Below, piece by piece: positions 50,016 to 59,980 of a stretch of DNA of 64,000 bases. Below the pieces are notes generated by a model. It was not told the DNA's origin, did not search any database, and saw nothing but the letters and a program-made list of their open reading frames with translations. How positions within the stretch are numbered: position 1 is the first letter of the stretch; each line of letters starts with the position of its first letter. Made by a program: the position numbers and the translations under genes. Source of the DNA: Neurospora intermedia (Eukaryota > Ascomycota > Sordariomycetes > Sordariales > Sordariaceae); assembly GCA_037102815.1 (NCBI GenBank), contig BTPP01000011.1, positions 434,001 through 498,000 of the forward strand, given 5' to 3'.

Positions 50016-51349
50016 ATGTCAGAAGTCTTCTGGTACATCGTCTCCCGCGATGAACCCGTCATATCGCTGAAACTCCCACCCAAGCTCTACTATATCCGAC
50101 ACGGGAATTCACAAGCCTACCCAACCGAAGACGGCGGATTCATTTCTCGTGCGCCAGACCGCGACATCAGCAATGAAGAAAAGCTCAGGGAAAACGCAGA
50201 GGCGCACTTTGACTGGTACAACGAGGATTGGGAATCTTGTTTCATCTCGGCCTTTTCCGATGACATCCACGCATGGAATTGGAGCCGCAGACCCTGCCTA
50301 AGGCCACCCGTCATGATCCATGAGTTGGACACACAAAAACTGCCGCCGGGCACTTTAGTGTTAGATGTATTCAGGCTTTGCGCTTTTCTCGAAATCGATT
50401 ACCAGTTTAATAAGAACAAGGATGAGTTTCTCTTTTACCGCGGGATACCGGGGAGTTGTGTGGTGAGCAGCTGGGACCTGAAGGGACCTTGGCATTCGGT
50501 AGCGTCTCGCGCAATGAATCGATGTGAGTTCCAGTCGGGATTGGTTATAATTGTAGTTGAAGGGGTCTCAAACCCAATGAAGTTCTCAATGCAAGGCTAA
50601 CGAGGCCACCAGACGCACCAAAAATCACAGACTTCCCAAGGTCCTGGGCCAGCGTCATGTTTGTAGTCATACGAAAACAAGTTCGGGAGGAGCAGCAGAG
50701 AAGGCGAAGGGAACTGGAAGAATTAGAGCGCCAGAAGTCTGTTGAACTCGACACCGCCGCCGTCTGTGACCCAGACGTAGTAAACGACCTAGCCGGCCAA
50801 ATGGAAGTCTTAGGCCTCAGCACCGACGTCGTTACCACCTACGAGAGTAATATACCGCGCCCAAACACCGTGTCAGGTGTCATCACGACGACCACGGCCA
50901 GCAGTCATGCTTCTCAGATCACGCAGGAGGAGCAGAGAAGGCAAAGCGAACCGGAGGAATTAGAGCGCCAAAAGTCCGCTGAATCCAACATCAACACCAA
51001 CCACGAATCTGTTTTCAACGAATTCATCAAGCACATGGAGGCGTTTTGCCTCGAAGCAACCCCAGTTGAACATGATCTGTTAATTGACAATACTCTCAAG
51101 ATGGCTCAGGAAAGTACCACGGCCGCACCCACAACCAGGCTCAACAATTGTGTTGGCAGTACTATTGCACGTCAAAGGCTAACTACCCCCCAGATGTTTG
51201 GAGAATGTAGTAGAGCACTGGAGCAATTTGCAGAGAGCCTAAAGTTCATTGCGCCTAATATCACGGACGCTATCGACGACGCGGACGTGAACAGCACAAC
51301 CTGGGCGGACGGACAGATGAAGGTGTTGAACCTTGAAACAGAGTCTTGA
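50016..51349 (+). CDS. DUF7587-like domain protein with repeated coiled tail
   Basis: Exons 50016-50523 and 50613-51349 (intron 89 nt, GTGAGT to CCAG, phase 1) give 414 residues. The N-terminal domain shows YIRHGNSQ near residue 28, DGGF, H-F-D-W, FISAF, A-W-N-W, PVMIHELDTQKLP and DEFLFYRGIP. After the intron comes a charged tail with two related blocks, each REEQ.RR-ELEELERQKS-like followed by a V-x-[DE]-[FL]-x-x-[HQ]-ME helix (about 50678-50820 and 50927-51050). The blocks point to an internal duplication and probably short coiled coils. With its MSEVFW start and SAF motif it pairs with the minus-strand copy at 28,816. The upstream open frame from 49,896 lacks support. Function unknown. Confidence 0.85.
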
Positions 51350-52376
51350 CGCCCAGAGCCGCACAATCCCGAAGGTAAACACCGCGGCAAACATCGTCAC
51401 GACTATGACCGAGGCCACGATTATGGTCGACAGTGCTCCTGCTGGTGTTGCTACTGGACCTTGAACAGGGAAAAGCGTCTCTGGTCATGGTCATAGGGTG
51501 GGCGCAGAGAGAAGCAGAAAAGAACGAACCTTGGGTGGTTGGAGGAAATGGATACGAAATCTGAAGTGACGAAGGGGAAATATGCTGTGGGAATTCGAGG
51601 AGTTGGGGAAGTTTGGATTTTGGAGGTTTTCATGGTGTTGGTTGGTGTTGAGATTGCGAATGGTTTGTTGCCGATGTAGAGGTGCCATGCTTGTCTATGG
51701 GGAGAACTTGCCCTCTTCTTGAAGACGGGTGTGGTTGAGTTAGATTATCATACAGAGCAGTGGCAGGTAGATGCGGTGTGCGGGTGTGATGGTGTGGTGG
51801 TGATATTGAGATGGAAGCTGCGCATGAGAATTGCCCGGGTGATGCGGTGGGTGACGACATCACATGAGCAGAAAGTACGATTCTGATGCCTGGGCTTGGG
51901 AGTTCCTTCTCTGTTTTCCTCTTTCCCCAACGAAGACATCACACCAACATGTTCATGGGTCCAAGGGGCCAACAGGCAGGAACGAACAAGTTAATCATGG
52001 ATTTGTGTGTCAAATGACCATTTAATCTGCTTTTTCCCCGGAGAGGAAATCGGGACTTCGGTTTCGCGTTTTGGGGATTCTTGGCTACGTAGCGTGCAGG
52101 TAGCGATGTCGTGAAAATCCTGGAAATGCACAACGAATGTCACGCAGATTGCAGAGGGACTGGACTGCATATTCCAGTATATGTACCAACGACATATGCA
52201 AAGGCTCAGCCGAGTTCTTTATGAGAATGTATCTGCTAGCAACCCGGCTCTTTGTGTTTCCTCTTTTCTAAACCCAACCATCCCTACCATCTGATCGGTC
52301 CCTCATTTTCGGCCTCTTGTATTCTATCGTCGAACCGCTCGACAATTTTGTTCATGGAAATCCTCACACTGTAACT
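51350..52376. other. Intergenic region between cluster genes
   Basis: No domain copy and no supported gene. It serves as 3' flank and promoter between two same-strand cluster genes. Confidence 0.5.
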
Positions 52377-53156
52377 ATGCACGAATATCTTGACCGCTGG
52401 GCAGTTCCCCACGAACAGCTTCCCAAGAATCTTTTTTTCGTTCGACATGAAAACTCCCAGTGCGATTCTGAAGATGAATGGAACTCGGACATGGAAGGCG
52501 AACGCCCCAGCGAACTAAGCATAATGGGCGGAATCACAGCTGCGTGCCCAAAGGCTCTGATCAATTGTCTTTGCAAGATAACCAACATCGTTGACATCTA
52601 CCGCAGGATGAATAGACACCTCAGATGGACCAATCGTCGCCCGTCTTGCTTTGTCTCCACGTTCGGAAATTTCCACGATGCTGTTCTCTGGGGTGGGCAA
52701 TTCCCTGGCATCGTCAGGATCTACAGCATTGTCACTGCCGAGCTACCCCCGATGCCGTTCGTACATGTATTTCGCCCCTCCGACTTCAACGTGTTGTGGC
52801 CCAAAGACGAGTACTTGTTCCTCCACCAAATTCCGGACCGTGGTATTGAATGCCACGTCATCCTCCCGGATTACCTGAAGACAACGCGTGAGTAGCACCA
52901 TATCTCCAACTTCGTACTTCAATAGAGACTGTGACTGACGACGCTTGAACCAGACCTATGCTCAGGCTCAGCTCCATCTCTGCCACAATCTATGGACCAG
53001 TCATCGCCTGGTCCTGAATCGTCACGAAAGAATGGAAAAAGGAAGCGAGAGGAAGGTGTTGTCTCCGAAAGGAATACAAGGTTACGGACAAACGCGGAAA
53101 ACAACGAAGCTGTATATCTCGTACCTACAAAAGAAGATGCTGATGGGAAAGAGTGA
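52377..53156 (+). CDS. DUF7587-like domain protein with basic tail
   Basis: Exons 52377-52887 and 52954-53156 (intron 66 nt, GTGAGT to CCAG, phase 1) give 237 residues. Domain marks: FFVRHENSQ, H-L-R-W, SCFVSTFGN, A-x-x-W-G, a short VRIYSIVTAELPP strand and DEYLFLHQIPDRG. The second exon encodes a short tail containing RKNGKRKREE, a candidate nuclear localisation signal, and ends with EDADGKE. The ATG at 52377 is the first in-frame ATG; a longer reading would need a non-ATG start. Function unknown; the basic motif makes a nuclear site possible but is weak evidence. Confidence 0.75.
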
Positions 53157-53643
53157 TCCCAGCCGGCAGCAGTCAAGCAGTTGGTAACACAAGGTCAGAG
53201 TTGGGATTAGTACTACTCTAGTCGAGTATTTGACCAGTCGGGTCCGCTGAAGGTTGTCGACGGGGGTTATTGTGATAGAGACTAGAGGAAAGGGCCCGGA
53301 GGAGAGACTGGCGAATTAGAATGGAAGTGGTGCGAGCTAGGCTGGGCGAGGCATAGCACAGAGCAGGCGGGATGTGACACTGAACTGGCCGCCCAGGACA
53401 GGGCAGTCCCAGATGCCGGTCCGAGACCCACCAACACTAATCCTTCTTTGATCATCCGACAACCATTCCCCCGCTATTTAGCTAGGTATAAAGGGAACAA
53501 TCTGAAACTTTCTGTGAAATTTCGAATCTCTTCCCCGTTTTCCTCATCTTTGGTCGTTTTCTGCTCGACCATCGAGAGCTTTGCTCCCTCATCTTTTGCT
53601 TTCGTAACTTCATTCATCTTTTCTTACTTTAGCCATCCAGACC

Positions 53644-54930
53644 ATGCCTCCCCGGCAGCCATTTCATTGGGTGGCCCATGATCAGGAAGATCCTCAGCTT
53701 CCCGCGTACTTGTTCCATATTCAGCACGCCGACTCGCAAGCTACGTACTCGGATTCAGAGATCAGCATCAAAGCTGCGGACACCGCCTTCGGGCCGTTCT
53801 CCGTGAGCGACGCGAGCGAATTGCTGGGCCATGCCATACGTCGCCAAGACTGGACCAATAGACGCCCCAACCGCTTCATTTCGACGTTTGAGGATGCGGA
53901 ACAGGCTCGTCAATGGGGCTACCTGCGCAACGGGCCAGTTTATATGTATATCATCAACACCAGGCTGTTGCCGCAAAGCGCTGGCAAGTGGGTGTTTTGG
54001 TTGTCAAATAGTCCTTACGAGTATTTGATTCTCGACCAAATTCCTCGTGATGCTATTGTTGCTAGCGAAAAGATTAGACCACGTACGTGTATCAAACTCA
54101 TCACATCTTCTTTCGTTCCGGGTCTAGCCAGCCAATTATCTTGATTCTATTCCGACTCTGAGGCCTCCCGTTGGTTGCAAGCTGTGGATCCGGAACAGCC
54201 ATTCTGCGCTCTCATGTAACTGACTAACGAACGTCTAGGATTCGTGACTACGTCTCAAATGGCTTCCCTGTAAGCATTTCTGTCGCAGTGGATAGTAGCA
54301 AGGATCTGACAAACGTCTAGGGCCGAAAAAAGCGAACGCCTTAGGCCATGGGCAGTTTCCCGCCATGATCTACCCCCGCGCCTATACTTTGTTCAACACG
54401 CCGGGTCCCAATCAACTCGTGATAGGGTCGATGTACTTGATGAATATGGTAACGCGGTCGCGTTCATGGACGCAATCGAGTCAGCCGTTCGGGATATCGA
54501 GATAAACAGTTTCCCGGAACTACACGCATCGATCAAGAACCACGTCAACTGGTACCAGAGGCGCCCGAGCATGTTTGTGTCGACATTCAGCGTACGAAAG
54601 CATGCTGAGAATTGGGGTAGGCGATGCGCTGGGCCGGTTTGGATGTACGAGTTCGACACAAGCAAGCTGCCAGCCAGCCAGTTAGTTTTCCAGGCGCGCC
54701 AGTTCATTGACAAGTATACGGACAATGAGTACTTGTTTCTCCTCCGAATTCCGTGTTGCGGTTTGAGGAATATCACTCTTCTTGTGGATGGGGAGCCTCC
54801 TATAGGTATGCAGGTTACTATTGTCATTGCCCTAAATTATTACCGAAAGACTCGTAACGAGTTCCCAGTAGCTAACAGCTTCCACATAGAACCTCTCGTT
54901 CACTGCATCACACCTTCACCGGCTCGGTAG
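53644..54930 (+). CDS. Two-domain DUF7587-like protein (possible gene fusion)
   Basis: Exons 53644-54082, 54239-54269, 54321-54805 and 54890-54930, with introns of 156, 51 and 84 nt, join in frame to 331 residues carrying two domains. Domain 1: FHIQHADSQ, FISTFED, A-R-Q-W-G, YIINTRLLP and YEYLILDQIP. Domain 2: YFVQHAGSQ, H-V-N-W, FVSTFS, A-E-N-W-G, MYEFDTSKLP and NEYLFLLRIP. Introns after each domain are in phase 1. Alternatively there are two genes: the first ending at 54,144 by reading through, the second starting at the ATG at 54,259 (178 residues). Only about 115 bases would then separate them, and the well-formed CTAAC-TAG acceptor at 54,238 favours one transcript. Function unknown. Confidence 0.6.
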
Positions 54931-56357
54931 CACATACGCATCTTGTCGAGGCAGTGTGTTGACTAAGCACACTCTCGACAGGGACTAGAGTTCGCCCTCG
55001 CATGTCCTGAGCGACGCACATCGAAGCAACCGGTCAAGTATAAAATGAAGCTGTTTTGACCAACGTCTTGTCCATCATATCGATTCCAACTTCATCTTCT
55101 TTAGCGACTAGGCTCAATGACCACTAGCACCCAAGGGTACCACCAAATCCGAAGAGCCGAGAAAACGGAGACGGAGGAAAGAAATGGGAGTCGAGAAAAA
55201 AGTGGGTGACGAAAAGAAAAAGGGCATCATCGAACGGCGGTTGCATTGCCTCCACCGACAAGGGAAAGCACGAATAAACTGTGGCCGAGGGCGTCCACCA
55301 CGAATCTTACATCAAAGAGCACCTGGTCCATAAGTAACACACCTTCTTCGCTACTGTCAGGCTCAGAGGCAAGATCTCGCACATGGCTATTCGTGCCACC
55401 ACTGGCACGAATGGTGACAGCAACCTGCAGATGGGCCAGGTGGACACAAATGGACGATCGTGTATCTATGCCCGGAACACCTGCGGTCTCGCGCTCGACT
55501 CAATTGAGATCATCAAATTATTCATTATCACCGTCTATCAAATCAGAGCTTCAGCCCATGTTGAGACTATCACCACCCATCACCAAACTTGCTTCATCTA
55601 GCCAACCAAGGCCGGAGCGTAGCATTGTCTATGTTCCGGCTTTATCCCTGTTGGACTGTCGAGCCTGGTAAAGACATCAAACAACCACGACTTTGCGACT
55701 CTTCAAAGCTTAAAAAAAAAAAAAAAGTAGGCAGGAAGGAGTCGAGGTCTTTACGATCGACGCCAAAAGGAAGGGAACATGTCCCACTTCAATAGACGCA
55801 CCGGAACCCGTCTCCCGTCTGTGGATTTCTGGCTCCTGCCAAAACAATACCTTAGTGATAAGGCAGGCATAGTTTAGTCAACACCTGTGTCTGCTGTCGC
55901 CTGCAACCAGAACATGCGAACCACCAATGCAGTTTCCGGCTGGACGTTGTTCTTCCTTGCCAGTCTCGCACTTCCCTTACAATCCTTAGTTGTGAACTTC
56001 CTTCAGCAACTAAGACGGCCAACATCGGCATGACTGGAGTTGGCATGGGCAGGTGTAGTCGTCATATCCTTTCCCTGGCGGGTCATGAGAAGGTCAAGCT
56101 TGCAGAATGATTTGTTGTCCAGTCAAATTCGATACTTGGAAACTGTGTTTTACCAACCGACCAAGAAGGGACGTCTTGGGGCACGTTCACTGCAACATCA
56201 CTCTTCGTCCAAAAAATTCACCGTCTCTTCCTTGATGCCAGTCTTGGATAGACAGGACATGACCAACCCACTTGGTGGCCGAACGCATTTCTTTGCAGCA
56301 CTGTCCACCACTTCTTCGACTTGACAACGCTCCTCGATTGTTTTTGATCCAGGCACC
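54931..56357. other. Intergenic region between cluster genes
   Basis: No domain copy seen. The overlapping frames at 55,246-55,671 and 55,383-55,601 have no recognised family. An A run of 14-15 bases is near 55,712. Confidence 0.45.
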
Positions 56358-56713
56358 ATGGCTCAGTCAATCAGCAATTTCAGCTTCCTCATGCAAGAAC
56401 GCCCAAGATATCTCTACTTTGTGCAGCATGCCAGCTCTCGGGCCCGCATGACCATCGACGGTGGTTTCGAAGCTGCAGATAACTGGACTACGCCAAACAG
56501 CCCCGCACATCTCCAACAGCTCATCATGAACCATGTGAACTGGACGTGCAGAATTCCTAGCTGCCTCATTTCCACGTTTGGTAATTTTGACCACGCCTAT
56601 GATTGGGGAATGCAGAGGCTCCGACCGGTCACCATCCACCAGATTGATACCAATCGAATGCACCCACAGGAGCCGATCTTCACAGCCTGTTATTTCACGC
56701 CCAATTGTTGTGT

Positions 56714-56721
56714 TTGCGAAT
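56714..56721. repeat. Target site duplication, left copy
   Basis: TTGCGAAT directly left of the element. It overlaps the GAA codon of the interrupted gene. Confidence 0.9.
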
Positions 56722-57234
56722 GGCGTTTACTCTGGGGGCACCCGGGCTGTCTTACAGGGGCACCCAACCTTATTGGGGCACCCACGCGGGTTAGGGTTCA
56801 AAGTGTAGATTGATTCTTTCAACTGTTTATTACAGCCAGACGCCAATCGTACAGCCGCCTTTCCATCGCAAACATGCCAAGCCAAATTAGCTGGTGGAAC
56901 CCCTATTCTTATCCCCCCCCCCCCCCCCCCCCCCCCCGGCCTTCCTCCCCCCCGGCTTAGATTTGGTAATTCTAAGTATACCTTCTATAAAGTTAGAAGA
57001 AGTTTAAATAGTCCACACGTATATAAGTATTAATCAAATTCATCCCTCATTTCCTTCTATATAGATATTTCTACTTAATATTACTAGCATTTCTGGTGGT
57101 AGCTGTAACACTATGGAAAATACTGTGTAATTGATATTTTACCTCAAAATTACATGCCAAGGATTGAAATATGGGTGCCCCAATAAGGTTGGGTGCCCCC
57201 GTAAGACGACCCGGGTGCCCCCAGAGTAAACGCC
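56722..57234. mobile_element. 513-bp MITE-like element, 63-bp TIRs, 8-bp TSD
   Basis: Left arm 56722-56784 and right arm 57172-57234 are inverted repeats matching at about 60 of 63 positions. The outermost 25 bp, beginning GGCGTTTACTCTGGGGG, match perfectly. Each arm holds three copies of a GGGGCACCC word. The element is flanked by direct repeats TTGCGAAT at 56714-56721 and 57235-57242. An 8-bp duplication is typical of hAT (and P) transposons, so this is probably a non-autonomous hAT-type element; long arms are unusual for hAT. There is no transposase frame. The interior contains a run of 25 C (56913-56937) and an AT-rich part with no RIP signature. Confidence 0.93.
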
Positions 57235-57242
57235 TTGCGAAT
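57235..57242. repeat. Target site duplication, right copy
   Basis: TTGCGAAT directly right of the element, identical to the left copy. The bases beyond differ, which sets the length at 8. Confidence 0.9.
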
Positions 57243-57866
57243 ACCTGCTCGTTTACTATATTGCTGGTTCCAGCATCACTTACAGATACTCACTTCCCGG
57301 TTCCATTCCATCGAATAATGGTAAGTAGCGCTCGTCCGTGCAACTGTCAAAACATGTCCTGCGACTTGAGCTAAAGGATGTACTATGCAGAAATAAATAT
57401 GATAGTGACGAGAAGCCCCTGGTACTGAGCATACAGCACACATTGCCTTGGGACTCTTCGCTATGCTGTTGTATGGGTTGCCATTGTCGAGATGGTAAGG
57501 TGAGAGAGTCTGCCATTCAGAAATGTCCGGGTTTTAGGTTGCTCAATAATCGGGTATGTGTGGCGCAAAGCATAGGGTATACGTAAAGAGATGGAGCATG
57601 GCAAAAAAGAAACGACATGCAGTTACTACAAAGGAATGTCAGGTCAGTTGTGTTCATGTTGTCAACACTCAACACACATGGGCCCTACATTGGTCCTCAA
57701 AATGCAACTCTGCTGTCCACATGGAAGGTAATGTTTACCAGTCCAATCAGTAGCTACAGCCACCTTGTTCTAATGTTGCAAGCAGATTGGAAGTGGACAA
57801 AGGCCCTTCGTCCCATAATTTTGGGACAACCTGGGTATGTAAGCAGGTCGATGAACCAATCAAAGC

Positions 57867-58110
57867 ATTAATGGAATATTGGGGGTGCATGGCACCGTAC
57901 CTCCATGGTACTGTTCATTGTAAGCAAACACCATCTTTGGAAATAACCGTTGAGCTCAGAATAACCGTTCAGTTTAGAGAAACCGTTCTAGGAAGATCTG
58001 AGGGATCTGATTGGCTGGATTAGGTTGGGAATGGGTGCTTCTTGCCTTCTTTCTACTCTATACTATTTACCTAAGGGAGCCTCGTGGCTTCCTAGGACTT
58101 CGTTGCCCAC

Positions 58111-58144
<34 letters not shown>

Positions 58145-58725
58145 CTCCCAAAATCCAATCTACCAAGTTCACCACCTTGTATCACCATCGCTATCGTCAT
58201 CGCTATCGTTATCGTCATCGCTATTGCTATCGCTTCAATTGCCTAGAGGTATATGGAAGTTAGTTGACGAAATGAAATGGGATGCAGCCGTACCTAGGGA
58301 TGATAGCCGTTGTCGTTGTTGTTGTTGTTGTCGTTGTTGTTGTTATTGTTGGTGGTTAAAAAGGTTGAAGTTGGGAGAGTTGGGGAGTCGATGGGACTTT
58401 GGCTTTTTGAACTCCGTCTCCTTCTCTCTCCTTTTCTCTCCTTCTTTCTCCTTCTCTCTCCTTCTCTCCCTTCCAAACCTTCTCTTTTCCATCGTCCCTT
58501 CCTAAAAGGGTAGTCTCTTCAACTCTCACTAGCTCCCGCCCAACACATGGCCCTCTATTTTTATTTCAGCCAATCAGAGCTTAGGAATTCTGTTGAAATG
58601 GTTTCTCTGAGTTGAACGGTTTCTTTAAGGAGTACGGTTATTTCGAGCATCACGGATATCGCCGTTCTGTAACGGTTTTTTCTATGGCACGGTTTCCTGG
58701 CACACCAGATTCCCATTAATGAGTG
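57867..58725. repeat. Diverged inverted repeat (foldback) of about 150-bp arms
   Basis: The left arm (about 57867-58019) and right arm (about 58563-58725) align as inverted copies. They share CAGCCAATCAGA at the inner ends, GGTTTCTCT, GAACGGTT and ACGGTTATTTC inside, and ATTCC(C)ATTAATG at the outer ends. The word AACGGTT or AACCGTT recurs several times in both. The loop of about 540 bp is made of simple repeats. Flanking target duplications are not evident. Confidence 0.6.
58112..58141. repeat. Poly(C) run, 30 bases
   Basis: Uninterrupted C run in the loop of the foldback. A similar 25-base C run lies inside the MITE-like element. Confidence 0.9.
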
Positions 58726-59463
58726 ACGCCGCAGAGCCGCAACTGTGATATTGGCGCGGCGGCCCTCCTTCTGAAAGCGCGTATATAAGAGGGCCTCCCG
58801 GCCTTGTTCCGTTCCAGCGATGATAGTCCTGTACTTGCGAGGGTTCGTCACAAACAGTCAATCTTCAACCTGGTCTGTAGGTACATTCCGGTTTTGAATC
58901 GTATAGAAGGCCATCGTAGTGACAGCTGGCGCAGAACTTTATCCCTACTGTGACGAACCGTTACAAGCACAAGAGTATATCGCTGGGATAATAGACAACG
59001 GTAGTAGTCGCCAAAAGGTACTGATCGAATGTAGAAGCTATTGCTTGCTGAAGAAGCAGTATTTAGGAAGCCCCGGGGGCTTTTTTATATACAGGTCTCC
59101 AGCCGGGGCGCCGCCGGGCCGCTCGAGCTGCGCCGTGGCCCTATCCTGATTGGCTAATTGCCTATTATACATGCGTGATTAGATCGTAACATTCACGTCA
59201 CCATCCTGTGAAGGACCTTTGTGGTGGGGATAAAGGCGAGTGCTTCTTCCCCTTCACTCGACGGCCCTAATGAAAACGGCCATTTGAGCATTTGTCGAAA
59301 CGTCACTCCACTCTCAAAACCCTTGTATCGACTCTTGCTCTGACCCCTACAACACCTTCCATGTCTTGTTGCCCAACCGAGTCAGGAATTCTTTCCAACA
59401 ACATTGCTGATCGGCCACACCAGAGATACCTCTACTGAGCGCCTCTCACCAAGTCACGGCATC

Positions 59464-59907
59464 ATGGCTCACCGTAGTCCTGGTAAACCCTGGATCTGTT
59501 ACTCCGAACACCGCGAGGACCTCCCGGAATACTTATACTTTGTTGAGCATGCAGGATCTCAATCCTTCAAAGACAATGACGGCACCTTTTGTGCAGCTGA
59601 CGGCTGCACCACAGGCCACCGAGGTCTGGTTCGTCTTCAAAACTTGATTGACCAGCATGTCAACTGGCGCAACCGGGGCGCTACGTGCTTTATCTCGACT
59701 TTCGAAGATTACAGACATGCACAACACTGGGCTATGCAGCGTGACAAACCGGTCATCATCCACACAATCAACACCTGTTATGTGGACGAGTATTGTCCTC
59801 TCATCTTCTACGCGCCTAGGTTTACCAACAACTGCTGGGAGACCAGCGAATACCTGTTTCTCAACCGCATCCCCGGTTATGTCATCATGCGCAGCAGAGA
59901 CCTTTGA
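59464..59907 (+). CDS. DUF7587-like domain protein, short copy
   Basis: A single open exon of 147 residues is almost only the domain: YFVEHAGSQ, an NDGTFCAADG stretch, H-V-N-W, CFISTFED, A-Q-H-W, PVIIHTINT and SEYLFLNRIPGYVIM. The frame ends in TGA at 59905-59907. Four bases later a GTAAGT donor at 59911 and a CTGAC...TTACAG acceptor ending at 59980 outline a 70-nt intron, so an ancestral second exon may have been cut off by the stop. The intron would now lie in the 3' UTR. The ATG context is TCATCATGGC. Function unknown. Confidence 0.75.
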   Translation: MAHRSPGKPWICYSEHREDLPEYLYFVEHAGSQSFKDNDGTFCAADGCTTGHRGLVRLQNLIDQHVNWRNRGATCFISTFEDYRHAQHWAMQRDKPVIIHTINTCYVDEYCPLIFYAPRFTNNCWETSEYLFLNRIPGYVIMRSRDL

Positions 59908-59910
59908 TGA

Positions 59911-59980
59911 GTAAGTGCAGTGCAGCACTTCTCTGTACTTTGTATCTTCAGGCATGCAACTGACACGGCAATGCTTACAG
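59911..59980 (+). other. Probable relic intron after the stop codon
   Basis: GTAAGTGCAG donor, CAACTGACAC branch region and TTACAG end enclose 70 nt. It sits where the paralogs have their domain-end intron, but lies just 3' of the TGA. Confidence 0.5.

Larger units (their letters stand above)
56358..57428 (+). pseudogene. DUF7587-like gene interrupted by a transposable element
   Basis: The gene starts normally (MAQSISNFS) and shows YFVQHASSR, DGGF, H-V-N-W, LISTFGN, A-Y-D-W-G and HQIDTNRM. At residue 121, the codon for the conserved Glu of the E-Y-L motif, the frame runs into an inserted element (56722-57234) and stops at 56811-56813 after 151 residues. To the right of the element the frame resumes with that same Glu codon, duplicated by the insertion, and the rest of the motif region. 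It then meets a GTAAGT donor at 57321 in phase 1, as in the paralogs; an acceptor at 57390 and a stop at 57426-57428 are possible. The remainder is little damaged, so the insertion looks recent relative to the age of the duplication. Whether the element is fixed in the species cannot be told. Confidence 0.8.
57429..59463. other. Repeat-rich intergenic region with inverted arms
   Basis: Between the interrupted gene and the next domain gene there is no supported ORF. It holds the inverted arms described separately, a run of 30 C (58112-58141), ATCGCT hexamers (about 58185-58235), a GTT tract (58308-58353) and a CT-rich tract (about 58409-58500). A TATATAAG box at 58790 is followed by GC-rich DNA and could be a promoter or a fragment of a long terminal repeat; I could not find a second copy. 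Confidence 0.5.

Noticed and set aside
55246-55671. Two overlapping frames between cluster genes
   Set aside because: One reads RGKISHMAIRATTG-like text that looked protein-like, but a stop interrupts it upstream and I can assign no family; treated as non-coding.
58750-59170. TATATAAG box with GC-rich downstream DNA as a solo LTR
   Set aside because: No second copy, no TG...CA ends with target duplication that I could verify, and no primer-binding site; left as an intergenic note.
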